Shown here: positions 33,567-42,007 of the stretch, one piece after another
Layout: each line of letters begins with the position of its first letter
How positions within the stretch are numbered: the first letter of the stretch is position 1
Source: Gammaproteobacteria bacterium
Lineage (GTDB): Bacteria > Pseudomonadota > Gammaproteobacteria > Steroidobacterales > Woeseiaceae
DNA: 45,029 nucleotides
Direction of reading: 5' to 3'
Assembly: GCA_029864095.1 (NCBI GenBank)
Contig: JAOTUB010000016.1
Location: 1 to 45,029 of the forward strand
Position numbers and translations under genes: made by a program
The notes under the pieces: generated by a model
What the model saw: only the letters and a program-made list of their open reading frames with translations
What the model was told of the DNA's origin: nothing
Database searches by the model: none

Positions 33567-33954
33567 AGGATTAGGTCCCAACTTCGGCCCCCCTCACGGT
33601 ACGCAGGTGGCGTCGCGTATTCTGTGATCGGTCTCACACAAGGCGAACTACGATCACGCCGGGTACTGCGACAGTAGGCAGTGGCTGAGCCTCACTCGAC
33701 GGTTGCCGATCCGGTTCGGTATGTTGAGTGGCAACTTTTGGCCGACAATGGACGCCTGATCGTCACTGGGTTCGAAACTTGATTGCGGGTAACCAGTTTG
33801 TGCAATTAGAAAAAAGTTGTTAGCCAAGCATGTTTTTCGTTACAAACAGTTAGCAATCCGCATCGGATGTCTGCTCTGACGAAAAGCAGACATTGGGCTT
33901 TGACAAGGAATACCGGCAGTTTCTGGCCGCAAGCAGCCATATGTGTCCTGCAAA

Positions 33955-33976
33955 GAAAAACCCCGCCGAAGCGGGG
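33955..33976 (-). terminator. Rho-independent terminator (minus strand)
   Basis: On the minus strand: CCCCGC-TTCG-GCGGGG followed by TTTTTC, a 6 bp GC stem with a UUCG tetraloop and a U tract. It is a textbook intrinsic terminator. It lies about 275 bp beyond the small gene at 34250-34513. Confidence 0.9.
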
Positions 33977-34010
33977 CTTGTCGTTTCTTTTGTCTGACGT
34001 TAACAAGGCA

Positions 34011-34056
34011 CGCCGGGGTCCCTCTTTTATCCAACTAATCAGAGGTGGCCCCGGCG
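34011..34056 (-). ncRNA. Strong hairpin just upstream of the terminator: candidate small RNA 3' region
   Basis: CGCCGGGG pairs perfectly with CCCCGGCG, and after a small bulge CCTCT pairs with AGAGG, leaving a loop of about 15 nt. It is 35 bp before the minus-strand terminator. A stable stem followed by an intrinsic terminator, with no ORF, is the layout of a small RNA or a long 3' UTR. No known RNA family was recognised, and no promoter was identified. Confidence 0.3.
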
Positions 34057-34249
34057 ATCGACTTTAGCCACCTCAGGGTCCACTGGCTACACGCTGTCCA
34101 AGTCGCTATAGCACGCCTGAAAAGCACAAGTCTTGGTCAAAACCCTCGTAACCCGTCGACACGAATTCTGCCAATAGCAGTCCCTTTCGATCCTCCGCGG
34201 TTTCGTCAACAATATACAATGTCGAAATGGCATTCAGCCGCTGCTGGCC

Positions 34250-34513
34250 TTAAGCGAAACCCGGTGTTATCTGGCCCTCTTGTATCAGCAACAAGGGGGG
34301 AATGCTGTCGTTCAACTCATCGTCCGGGTCAGAATCAGGAAAAAAGGGAGATTCAGCACTAGCAATGTAACGGGTTGTCGCCCCCTTCGAATCTTGAACC
34401 CACTCCCCTGGAAATAGAAATCCCGGAAATGGGCCCAGGAACAGTGGGTCAATCCAGGTTCCATCCTCCAAGAATGTTCGCTTTATAGCGTATAGCGGAC
34501 GACTTGAAGTCAC
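34250..34513 (-). CDS. Possible small hypothetical protein
   Basis: This 87-residue ORF is read from GTG 34513 without a good ribosome binding site. The composition looks protein-like (YAIKRTFLEDGTWIDPLFLG, WVQDSKGATTRYIASAES, then an acidic FFPDSDPDDELND). Its end lies inside a paired-hairpin-like stretch, so the C-terminus may be eroded. No family was recognised. It could be the source of transcription reaching the terminator at 33955. Confidence 0.45.
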   Translation of the reverse strand: MTSSRPLYAIKRTFLEDGTWIDPLFLGPFPGFLFPGEWVQDSKGATTRYIASAESPFFPDSDPDDELNDSIPPLLLIQEGQITPGFA

Positions 34514-34722
34514 ACTTTCGGCGGCCAGGATCGGCTGTCAGCTCTCACCAATAGCGGTTAGTCGATCAGCGCAAAACCAGGTCAATCGAACGGCGGCTAA
34601 CGGACACTAGCGGACACTACATATTGGCTATTGCCATTCGATTGGGCGCCCGTATGGATCGCCGAGCTTTTGCCTCTTCTTCACCTACTTTCGTCTAAGC
34701 GGAATCCATACAGCCGTCAAGA

Positions 34723-35415
34723 TCAGGACGTCTCACCCGGTGGTGTTCTTGCACCTACAATCACCAGCCAGAGAATTATCGGCAGCTCTAAGATCTCAAG
34801 TGCCGTCATGATCGGCGACAATGCAGCCTTGTATTGCGGCAAGAGCACGAATGTGAAATTGCTCATCAAATAGGCGGAGGCTGCCAACCAGAGTGAAACA
34901 CCAATAATCTTTGGTATGAAGCCAGATCGATATACGAGGATCCCCATCGGGATCAACCAGAGCCCCCAGAATATTTGGATGATCTGGGTTCCGTGACTCT
35001 GTAGACGGACAAACAGATACGCAGCACCGTCCAACTGCGCTGTGGCAAATGCGGATAAGAATTCGGGTTTACCCAGAATGATTAGAACGGCAAGCTGATT
35101 GAATGAATTGGCAAACGATGCGGCGACACCCAGCACGACGAATGCCACCATCAGCATCGCCTGCTTTTCACTGACGTGCTTCAGCAACCGGTACAGAGCC
35201 AGCGCTACGAGCAAATAGATCAAATTAGACAGGAGCCCAACATAGATGCCTGATCGATACAGCAGCTCCGAGGCCTCTATATTTTGGATGGTCGCTGCAG
35301 CATCTCCGGGCACTATGAGTGTCGAAGGAACATAAATAAGACTGAAAATGCCGGTTGGGACCAGCATCAGATACAGCAATCCCGCGATTCTTGCTTGTTT
35401 CTTCCTCGAGGTCAT
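34723..35415 (-). CDS. DUF4386 family membrane protein
   Basis: This 230-residue protein matches DUF4386: the opening RKKQARIAGLLYLMLVPTGI, then SELLYRSGIYVGLLSNLIYL, and IFWGLWLIPMGILVYRSGFI with PKIIGVSLWLAASAYL. Six hydrophobic helices are apparent. Members are inner-membrane proteins of unknown role, often in accessory regions. Start ATG 35415 (MTSRKK) follows a GGGACAGGAC stretch. Confidence 0.92.
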   Translation of the reverse strand: MTSRKKQARIAGLLYLMLVPTGIFSLIYVPSTLIVPGDAAATIQNIEASELLYRSGIYVGLLSNLIYLLVALALYRLLKHVSEKQAMLMVAFVVLGVAASFANSFNQLAVLIILGKPEFLSAFATAQLDGAAYLFVRLQSHGTQIIQIFWGLWLIPMGILVYRSGFIPKIIGVSLWLAASAYLMSNFTFVLLPQYKAALSPIMTALEILELPIILWLVIVGARTPPGETS

Positions 35416-35505
35416 GTCCTGTCCCTGAGTTGTTGAGGTCCAAATCGTACACGACCGGCCGCTTTGTATCTGGACTCCTCCAGTCTAGCAAACCGTTACC
35501 GTTAA

Positions 35506-36009
35506 TCAGAGTTCAGACGCGTTTGTATAGTCGGCCTTTGTTTGGAGACGCTCATTTCTATTGGCGAGTGCCACCGCGGCACGGTTCGGCCCCGCTCGTT
35601 CGATTGGATCCTTCAGCCAGCGATCTTTCAAGGATCGCGGCTGCTTCATTCTAGACACATACGCACGTGCACCCTGGATCAGTATCGATCGCAACCTGCG
35701 GTTGCCGACCTTCTTGCTGATGCCCACGATGTTGGTCTTGCCGGCACTGCTGTACTGCCGCGGCGTGAGGCCGAGATAGGCAGAGAACTCACCGCTCTTG
35801 GTAAAGGCCTTGCCAGAGCCCGTCACGGCGTACAGTGACAGCGCACCGATCGGACCGATGCCCTCGATCGCCGTGAGGCGTTTACAGACCGGATGCTGCT
35901 TTACCAGGCCATCGATCTCCTTGGTCATCGCCTTGCCTCGGCCTGACACGACCGAGATCTGAATGAGGTTCTTTGCAAGGTCGACGCCGACTCTAGTTGA
36001 ATAGGTCAT
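35506..36009 (-). pseudogene. Internally deleted IS110-family transposase
   Basis: The 167-residue ORF starts MTYSTRVGVDLAKNLIQISV, a normal IS110 N-terminus with the first catalytic Asp. After about 25 residues it jumps to the C-terminal Tnp_20 domain (KRLTAIEGIGPIGALSLYAV, YLGLTPRQYSSAGKTNIVG, ISKKVGNRRLRSIL). The remaining DEDD residues and the coiled coil, some 150-180 residues in full-length relatives, are missing, but the frame is kept. This is a non-autonomous derivative. The ATG lies inside a large inverted repeat (next entry). It is a different lineage from the IS110 at 4622-5860. Confidence 0.85.
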
Positions 36010-36076
36010 GTATGGACTCCCTTAGGGTTTTGGTCGACTTCCAACCTAGGCAACTTGGTTGGAGGAGTCCATACAT
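36008..36076. repeat. 13 bp inverted repeat covering the deleted transposase start codon
   Basis: ATGTATGGACTCC (36008-36020) pairs perfectly with GGAGTCCATACAT (36064-36076). An inner repeat CCAACC/GGTTGG (36041-36046, 36057-36062) extends the fold. The arm overlaps the transposase ATG, so transcripts from outside would hide the start codon. This is also the non-coding end where an IS110 guide RNA would be encoded. Confidence 0.8.
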
Positions 36077-36409
36077 AGGCTCATGAGCAGCCATTTGGGA
36101 GGATATCAAGCGAATGTCTGCTGTTGGGCGCATGGCGGAGACCCGACCACACGAAAATTACACTGTGTAATTTGATCATGCCTGTGTTGTATAAAGGCTT
36201 TGCCGAAACACCCTCTTTCCCATGACGCAAAAACTAGTGATTTTCTACAGTTTTTGGTGTCGATGAGTGAAATAACGAGCTGATAACAAACAAAAAAAGC
36301 AAAACCGAAGTTTCGCCCTTGTATACATCACACGCATATTGCGAAGGGCGCGACGTCGCCTGATGTTCTAATATGATGGGCGGTTGATGATGCTGCGAAG
36401 GGACCGATC
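36077..36409. other. Upstream region of the Cys-rich lipoprotein gene
   Basis: About 330 bp. It begins with a diverged paired-hairpin stretch (GAATGTCTGCTGTTGGGCGC) and contains the palindrome at 36155-36173 and AT-rich DNA up to the start codon. Confidence 0.4.
36155..36173. promoter_or_regulatory. Palindrome AAATTACA-CTG-TGTAATTT, possible operator
   Basis: Perfect 8 bp arms with a 3 bp centre, 237 bp before the Cys-rich lipoprotein gene. It could be a regulator site or part of the neighbouring IS insertion site. No cognate regulator is nearby. Confidence 0.45.
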
Positions 36410-37018
36410 ATGATGAATCGCCCGTACTACGGCCGGTCTGCGGCCCTGCCAATTCTCAGCTGCCTCGTTGCGCTTTCGGCGTGTCACCACATGTCAGCCT
36501 GTATCGAGGGTGCGGCGTGCAGCACGGTCGATCCCTGCACGACCGGAACCACAGTGTGCGGTGCCGACGACCACAGCTACTGTCTGGCCTCGGCGGTCAT
36601 GCCGAATTGCCCACCCGATCTTGTCGATTGCGTCGAGGGCGCCGAGTGCTCGACGGGCGACCCGTGCACGGTCGGCAAGGTTCGCTGTGATGCCGCCGGT
36701 AATGCGCATTGCGTCGCCTACGGCAGCCCGCCGCACTCGTGCCCGCCGCCCCGGCCGTCGCCGGGCTGTGTCGAGAACGCTGCGTGCAGCACCGGCAATC
36801 CCTGCACCACCGGTAGCATCGCCTGCGGGACCGACGGCAGGATCCACTGCCTCGTGTCCTCAGTCCTGCCCAACTGCCCTCCGTCACTGAGCGAATGCGT
36901 AGAGGGCGCAGAATGTCCAACGGGCGATCCCTGCACGCTGGGACGAATCCGCTGTGATGTAACCGGCGCCGCACACTGCATCGTGTATGGCTTCGCGCCC
37001 GGGTGCCCATCCGATTAA
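36410..37018 (+). CDS. Cys-rich repeat lipoprotein
   Basis: This 202-residue protein starts at ATG 36410 with GAAGGGA about 6 nt upstream. A lipobox LSAC (Cys25) follows the hydrophobic N-terminus. The mature part is four tandem units of about 40-45 residues, each with six Cys in the pattern C-x-E-G/N-A-x-C-S/P-T-x-D/N-P-C-T-x-G ... C ... C ... C-P (for example EGAECSTGDPCTVGK). Disulphide-stapled repeats of this sort resemble the short Cys-rich repeats of myxobacterial and other surface lipoproteins. It is probably exposed on the cell surface; no ligand can be named. Confidence 0.85.
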   Translation: MMNRPYYGRSAALPILSCLVALSACHHMSACIEGAACSTVDPCTTGTTVCGADDHSYCLASAVMPNCPPDLVDCVEGAECSTGDPCTVGKVRCDAAGNAHCVAYGSPPHSCPPPRPSPGCVENAACSTGNPCTTGSIACGTDGRIHCLVSSVLPNCPPSLSECVEGAECPTGDPCTLGRIRCDVTGAAHCIVYGFAPGCPSD

Positions 37019-37160
37019 TCGCAGCAAGCGGGTATGACTCGAAACGTGCCGGTTACGCGGGCGGTTTCGGGATACGGTGACGGGTCGCTAATGGCCCGCA
37101 GCGGACAATAAGTACGTCCCCCTATTGAGACCGGTGCCGGCCCGCACCATTCCAATCGCG

Positions 37161-37274
37161 GTGTGCAGGGTAACGTGCACCTCACCGCACTTAGGGACGC
37201 AAGACTGCCGGTCCTCGCTTCCTCCCGGAGGCCACGTACGACTCCCGGAAGGTGCCGAAAATCGCCGGGCCGGC
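37161..37274 (+). ncRNA. Decayed or variant GEMM-I (c-di-GMP) riboswitch-like element, orphan
   Basis: Co-linear with the riboswitch at 42008-42115: TTAGGGACGCAAGACTGCCG, GTCCTCGCTTCCTCC, GACTCCCGGAAGG and CGCCGGGCCGGC. The conserved GGCAAACC core is altered to GGGTAACG, and the GACGCAAAGCC strand is changed to GACGCAAGACT. No plus-strand gene follows; the next gene is convergent. It is probably a relic of a duplicated leader. Confidence 0.6.
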
Positions 37275-37412
37275 AATCCGATACCCACAACCGAGACGGC
37301 CAGCAACTGCAATGTCGAGCTCGTGTCGTCTCCGACGCGACGATACTAATGAGTTTGGTCTGGATCTGACTGCATCATCAGCGGCCCGATAGGAGTAATT
37401 TTCGAAACAGCG

Positions 37413-39323
37413 CTATGGCCTTGTGTCTCCGAGTCGCGTCACTTCCGAGAGTGCGTCGGTCGTGACGTTGACCATGACACTGGTGCCGTAGTAGAAAAGT
37501 ATCGAGTGGCCGGTGCCCTGCCCGGTTTGCACAGACCCCGCCAGGGTTGATACGACCTGCATATTGAGCACTGCCTGACTGACGCCACTGACATCGATGT
37601 TGGCGTTACCGATCGGTCGAATGCCGCCAAAATCCAGCAAACTGACGCCGGACACACTGGCCGTCAAATCGCCGATCTGGAGTCCTTCACCGCGCAGATG
37701 ACTAACACCTCCGACATTCACCGTCATTTGCGTCTGATCGAAGTTTCTGATCGTGACGTCGGCTAGCGCCCCTGCAGCCACGTCGATTTGGTCAAGTACC
37801 GGCATCGTGACAACAGCGTCCATCAATAGGGTCTTGTCGTTGCCAAACGTGACCGTGTCGCCGTTCTGGGTCACTTGTATATCGTTGATAATGTCCGCGT
37901 TGCCCGTGGCCTCAACCGAAAAGTCCGGTCCCTGACTAACTGTGACCCGGGAGAGGCCGAACACCGAAATTTTCGTGAAATTCTCGAAGTCGAACGTTAT
38001 CGTCGTCCTGTCGAAAACCGGACGACCGAACGTTAGCTCGGTGACCACGACTGCGTCGCCTCCGGTGCTGACTTCTCCGTCGATGGTGATTTCCGCGTTA
38101 GCGCCCAGATCACCTATAACGCCATTGACGAAGACCGTGCCGGCATTGGTCGTGATTCGAAAACCGTTCAGATCTAAGTCGGTCGCTGAGGCAAAACGCG
38201 TGACGACACCAGCAAGGTGAACGCGCGCTCCCGGTGTAGACGCCAAGTTGTTAATGCTACCGATTTCGTCCACGACCAATATGCCGTTGGTCAATGACCC
38301 GTTGACAAACACAAGCAGCCCGTCGGCTGGCACTCCGCCTGGGAGATCTATTAGCGTGGCACTGCCATAGTCAACGGTAAGGCGGTTAATAGAAAACAAC
38401 ATATTGTCCAATTCCAACCCTGAAACAGTCCCGATGAGCCGAACGTCTGTACTCGTCGTGTCGAGGTCGATTCGCGTCGCAATGATGTCGCCGGCATCAT
38501 TCAGATGCCCGCTGATCTGGGTGGTTGCCCCAACCGAAAGGCCTGCAAAAGTATCGGGGTCGATACCCGGATCAAACACGGTTTCTGAATTGATCAAGAC
38601 TGTTTGACCCATGACGAGCAGCCGGTCAATTGTCGCATCGATATTCTCAACCGGGCCAATAACTGTCGCGAAATAGTCAATCTGATCCGCTGTACCCGTC
38701 GCATTACTGAAATTCACGTCACCCTCGATCGCGACAATCTGTCCCAATTTCAGATCGGAGACGTTCGCCGGCTGTCCATTGATGTTGACGTTGCTAGCAT
38801 CCGTGTCGTAGCGGATGCCATTGACGGTGGCGCTGTTTAGCTCCGTGATTGGGCCGAACGCGGAGAGTGCCGCGGTATCGTTATCGATGATATTGATCGC
38901 GGCCGATGAATTCGGACCCAGCGTTGCCCTCGAGACATTGCTCAAGGTCAACGTAAGCGACTCCAGACCTTCTGCTATGGCGTCATCAAGCGCACGGATA
39001 GAGATGGTCTGGTTACCGGACTGCTGATCGGCAAAGGTGATCGTCCCAGTGAATGCGCCACCGGCAGGCTCATAGTCCGAACCAGATACAGCGGTTCCGT
39101 CCGTGATAGCGTAATCCACGCTGGCAACACCTGAGCTACCGCCACTGCGGGTGACGGCGATATTCGCGACTTGGCCTTCGGAAACATCAAAGGATGTGCC
39201 TGACAATTGTATGGTTCCGGGCCGTGCGGGAGCGTTACCGTTTCCACCTCCATTGCCGCAGGCACTGAGCATGGCGGTGAAGAATAAAATCAGGCAGGGC
39301 ATGGTTTTTTGTTGCGATGTCAT
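37413..39323 (-). CDS. Calx-beta / DUF5666 / GIN-like multi-domain lipoprotein
   Basis: The second ATG (39323) has AAGGGG at 9 nt and is preferred to ATG 39332; the product has 636 residues. The lipobox is LSAC, followed by a Gly/Asn linker. Domains in order: a Calx-beta domain (about 35-145, SFDVSEGQVANIAVTRSGG, GSDYEPAGGAFTGTI, INIIDND); three or more DUF5666 units (about 150-430, LKLGQIVAIEGDVN and RVHLAGVVTRF-like strands); and a DUF2807/GIN-like beta-solenoid (about 450-630, FTKISVFGLSRVTVSQG, LADVTIRNFDQTQMTVNVGG). It is an exported, probably surface-anchored beta protein, perhaps adhesive or matrix-binding. Confidence 0.85.
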   Translation of the reverse strand: MTSQQKTMPCLILFFTAMLSACGNGGGNGNAPARPGTIQLSGTSFDVSEGQVANIAVTRSGGSSGVASVDYAITDGTAVSGSDYEPAGGAFTGTITFADQQSGNQTISIRALDDAIAEGLESLTLTLSNVSRATLGPNSSAAINIIDNDTAALSAFGPITELNSATVNGIRYDTDASNVNINGQPANVSDLKLGQIVAIEGDVNFSNATGTADQIDYFATVIGPVENIDATIDRLLVMGQTVLINSETVFDPGIDPDTFAGLSVGATTQISGHLNDAGDIIATRIDLDTTSTDVRLIGTVSGLELDNMLFSINRLTVDYGSATLIDLPGGVPADGLLVFVNGSLTNGILVVDEIGSINNLASTPGARVHLAGVVTRFASATDLDLNGFRITTNAGTVFVNGVIGDLGANAEITIDGEVSTGGDAVVVTELTFGRPVFDRTTITFDFENFTKISVFGLSRVTVSQGPDFSVEATGNADIINDIQVTQNGDTVTFGNDKTLLMDAVVTMPVLDQIDVAAGALADVTIRNFDQTQMTVNVGGVSHLRGEGLQIGDLTASVSGVSLLDFGGIRPIGNANIDVSGVSQAVLNMQVVSTLAGSVQTGQGTGHSILFYYGTSVMVNVTTDALSEVTRLGDTRP

Positions 39324-39649
39324 GGTCGTCATCCCCTTGCGTACAACAAACCTAGTCTCGACAAGAAATTGTTTAGTTGCCTAGTCGGAAATTTACTCAA
39401 TAGGTTTCGATCATTACGGATTGTTAATGGCTCGCAAGGCGCACAGAATGTTCAAAGGTGTTAGCTAATAGAACCTCCGTTAAGCGCTCATCGCGGACCT
39501 CTCACGCATGAAATGAGCCTTCAGGCTGCAATACTGAACGGCATGATCGATTGGCTCGGCGTGGCCGTCGCCGGGTTAGCGATCGGCTCGGAATTGCGCG
39601 TTCCGATTTTGCCAGAGCGGGTTGTCGAGGTAGCGGCGTACCCGGTGGG
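39324..39649. other. Intergenic region, no gene seen
   Basis: About 320 bp with a possible promoter zone for the lipoprotein gene and no supported ORF. The 39513-39719 plus-strand ORF runs antisense into the nucleotidyltransferase gene and is rejected. Confidence 0.4.
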
Positions 39650-40453
39650 CTATAGGTCTTCCAGCGACGGCGTGCCGCCGCGCCAGCCCCACTCGACCTC
39701 ACGCATAAACCACGTGTAGGCCTCGATGTCCTCCACACCCCAGTCTTGGAAACGGCGCAGCCCGTCGAACAACCGGCCCGCGGTCTCCGCTGAGGGCGCC
39801 GCGTTCAGCGCGGTCAGCGACGCGATGAATCCGTCAGGCTTGTCGTGCGCCTCCTCGAGGGCCCGGGTCAGCCATTTGTGGTACGGGTACAGCACGCGGT
39901 TGTGAGCGAGAATCAGCCGACCCGCGAAGAGCGCCAGTTGCGAAGCGGCGCGCAACACGGTGTAAGGGTTGTCATGCCGGGTGGCCTCACCCATCAGCCA
40001 GTTCTGGATGAACGCCATCGAGTAGAACGCCCTGATCCGCCGGTCGTGATCCTGCCCGGGGTAGACCGGGATTGTGGGCAGCAGGTCCTCGACCTCCCGC
40101 TGGTGGCAGAACGCGGTGAACGCGCCCTGGAACGCCGCGCGGGAGGGTTCATTCCCGAAGCCGGCGACGTCCCGCAGGTACGCCATGTCGATCACCTTGC
40201 CATCGACGAAGCCGCCGTCATAGTCACAGAGGTCACGGCGGTTGATGAACAGATCGTCCTCCGCATCGCGGCGAGCAAACTCACTGTCGGTCGCCACGAT
40301 CATGAAGTCCACATCCGAATCGGGGCGTGCATAGCCCTTCGCGACCGAACCGCCAATGAGCAGCGCGACGAAACGGTGGTCGTCTGCATAAGCCTCCACG
40401 AGCCGGTCGATGGCTCGCTGGTGCTGGCCGGCGATATGTCTGGACGATGACAT
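39650..40453 (-). CDS. Nucleotidyltransferase-domain protein
   Basis: This 267-residue protein has the classic pol-beta-type nucleotidyltransferase motif at about 34-50, GGSVAKGYARPDSDVDF, whose Asp47 and Asp49 are metal ligands. A further acidic strand (KVIDMAYLRDV) follows. A helical C-terminal half (RRIRAFYSMAFIQNWL, AASQLALFAGRLILAH) is like the substrate-binding part of aminoglycoside or lincosamide adenylyltransferases and their uncharacterised relatives. It would transfer a nucleotide to a hydroxyl of a small molecule or protein. GC content is higher than in its neighbours, which suggests separate acquisition. It is divergent from the next gene. Confidence 0.85.
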   Translation of the reverse strand: MSSSRHIAGQHQRAIDRLVEAYADDHRFVALLIGGSVAKGYARPDSDVDFMIVATDSEFARRDAEDDLFINRRDLCDYDGGFVDGKVIDMAYLRDVAGFGNEPSRAAFQGAFTAFCHQREVEDLLPTIPVYPGQDHDRRIRAFYSMAFIQNWLMGEATRHDNPYTVLRAASQLALFAGRLILAHNRVLYPYHKWLTRALEEAHDKPDGFIASLTALNAAPSAETAGRLFDGLRRFQDWGVEDIEAYTWFMREVEWGWRGGTPSLEDL

Positions 40454-40613
40454 GATCTTCGTAGTTTAACGCATCCGCCTTCGAGGCGATTCGCATGCCT
40501 GTAACGCGTCGCTCGTGCCGCCCTGTGGGCAGCTATGCTTGGCATTTGCCAATCGCCTAGTGAGTCCTCAAAATCACAAGACCTGTCACATAGAAAAACC
40601 GAAGGAGACCGTC

Positions 40614-41435
40614 ATGTGTCGTTGGCTTGCCTACTCAGGCGCACCCATTCTCCTCGACGAGGTGCTATTCAAGACGGACCATTCCCTTATCGACCAGAGC
40701 CTGCACGCATCCCACGTGTCCACCACGACAAATGGTGATGGATTCGGTATTGGCTGGTACGGCAACCGCGATGTGCCGGGCGTTTATAAGGACATTCGGC
40801 CCGCCTGGAACGACACAAACCTGCAGGCGTTGGCCGCGCAAATAGAATCTCCGATGTTCCTGGCACACGTTCGGGCAACGACCGGCTCTCCGGTGCAGAG
40901 AACCAATTGTCATCCGTTCAGTCATCAGAACTGGTTGTTCGTGCATAACGGCTTCATCAACGAGTACGACAAGCTACATCGCGATCTCGCTTTTGCGATA
41001 TCCCCTGAATTATTCCCACTCATTCGCGGCACGACGGACTCCGAACTCATGTTTCTGCTCGCGCTGACCTTCGGTTTGGATGCCGATGTACATGCCGGCA
41101 TATCACGTATGGCGGGATTGGTCGAACACACCGCCGAGCTGCACGGAGTAGAAAATGCGCTGCAGATGACCCTCGGAATCAGCGACGGCGAATCGCTTTA
41201 CGCGGCCCGCTATTCGACGGTAGGCGAGTCGCGATCGCTGTTTCACAGTGCGAATCGGGATGCGGCCATGGAAATCGCCCCCGATGCGGGCCGATTTTCA
41301 CGGGACGCACGCGCGATTGTCTCCGAGCCGCTCAGCGATCTCGAGGCCGAGTGGATTCCCGTGCCAGAGTCGAGCTTCATTACGATTACGAAGGGCGAGA
41401 TTTCCTGCGAGCCATTCGCCCCAATCGCGCCGTAA
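40614..41435 (+). CDS. Class II glutamine amidotransferase (YafJ-like)
   Basis: ATG 40614 is preceded by AAGGAG at 7 nt and opens MCRWLAYSGAP, with Cys2 as the N-terminal nucleophile once Met is removed; the product has 273 residues. Other family blocks are NGDGFGIGWYG, LAHVRATTGSPVQRTNCHPF, FVHNGFI and TTDSELMFLLAL. YafJ-type proteins release ammonia from glutamine or gamma-glutamyl compounds in the cytosol; some are gamma-glutamyl hydrolases linked to ergothioneine-type pathways (EgtC). No ergothioneine genes are nearby, so the YafJ label is used. Confidence 0.95.
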   Translation: MCRWLAYSGAPILLDEVLFKTDHSLIDQSLHASHVSTTTNGDGFGIGWYGNRDVPGVYKDIRPAWNDTNLQALAAQIESPMFLAHVRATTGSPVQRTNCHPFSHQNWLFVHNGFINEYDKLHRDLAFAISPELFPLIRGTTDSELMFLLALTFGLDADVHAGISRMAGLVEHTAELHGVENALQMTLGISDGESLYAARYSTVGESRSLFHSANRDAAMEIAPDAGRFSRDARAIVSEPLSDLEAEWIPVPESSFITITKGEISCEPFAPIAP

Positions 41436-41515
41436 TTGTCACAACGATTGAAAACTACGTGACAATCCAGCGCTTGGTGAACCGACGAAAACGGGCATCG
41501 AAACCGGAGATCGAC

Positions 41516-41584
41516 ATGAACCAGGATTTGACGCTCCGCTGGCTCAAGTTCAGCTCAGTGTTCACCATTTATTCGGAATTCTAA
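41516..41584 (+). pseudogene. Possible 5' remnant of a truncated gene
   Basis: ATG 41516 has GGAG 7 nt upstream and encodes only 22 residues, starting MNQDLTLRWLKFSSVFTIYS. A good start site with a sudden stop suggests a gene cut short by rearrangement. The ~170 bp that follow show no continuation in any frame. Confidence 0.25.
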
Positions 41585-41757
41585 TAGCTGCAAATGTGTC
41601 GTTCCTGCTGATTTTTTGGGTACCGCTTTGGCGATATCGGTAACACGGCTACCAAAATCAGGTAGCCGCAAGTTGAGGCCAAAGTGGGCACACACCGGCC
41701 TCTCGGGCACCTGGTCTTCGGCTTTGACAAACAGCTGGCAAAAAATTTTGCATAAAT

Positions 41758-41930
41758 CTTGGCGCCCTCCTCCGTCCTAGGTTTCCAGTGTCGGCCAATG
41801 CTTGCCACTCGACCTACCGCGATGATTCCAAAACTTGCCGCTCACGAATGGCAGCTTTTGGGAAACGGCGACAGGCCGCTATGCGCTACAAGCAGCCGTT
41901 CAATGGCTAAGATTGACCGAATTGAAAGGG
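41758..41930 (+). repeat. Dispersed intergenic repeat, copy 3 (family D, shorter)
   Basis: Shares GGCGCCCTCCTCC, GTCGGCCAATGCTTGCCACT, ACTTGCCGCTCACGAATGGC and AAGCAGCCGTTCAATGG with 16208-16405 in the same order. The final hairpin section is diverged, with ATTGAAAGGGGCC close to the ATTGAAAGGACG that follows copy 1. Confidence 0.65.
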
Positions 41931-42007
41931 GCCGAAAGAGACTCGCAGCAGCCATTCTAAGTACATCCCAGAATTGACAGGTTCCGCAGCTTTCCATGAT
42001 TGTGGCA

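Larger units (their letters stand above)
33567..34249. other. Intergenic region with hairpin remnants
   Basis: About 680 bp without a supported protein gene. It includes a family C-like stretch (GACGAAAAGCAGACATTGGG, 33878-33900), a paired-hairpin half (CAGTTTCTGGCCGCAAGCAG) and the structured zone at 33955-34056 listed separately. Confidence 0.4.

Noticed and set aside
33806..34067. ORFs spanning the terminator at 33955-33976
   Set aside because: They cross an intrinsic terminator and palindromes, with shadow-like composition.
37015..37290. Minus-strand ORFs at 37015-37290 and 41957-42304 with similar protein segments
   Set aside because: They are antisense readings of the two GEMM elements; the similarity comes from the RNA, not from a protein family.
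39513..39719. Plus-strand ORF with a hydrophobic stretch
   Set aside because: It overlaps the nucleotidyltransferase gene antisense and has no ribosome binding site.
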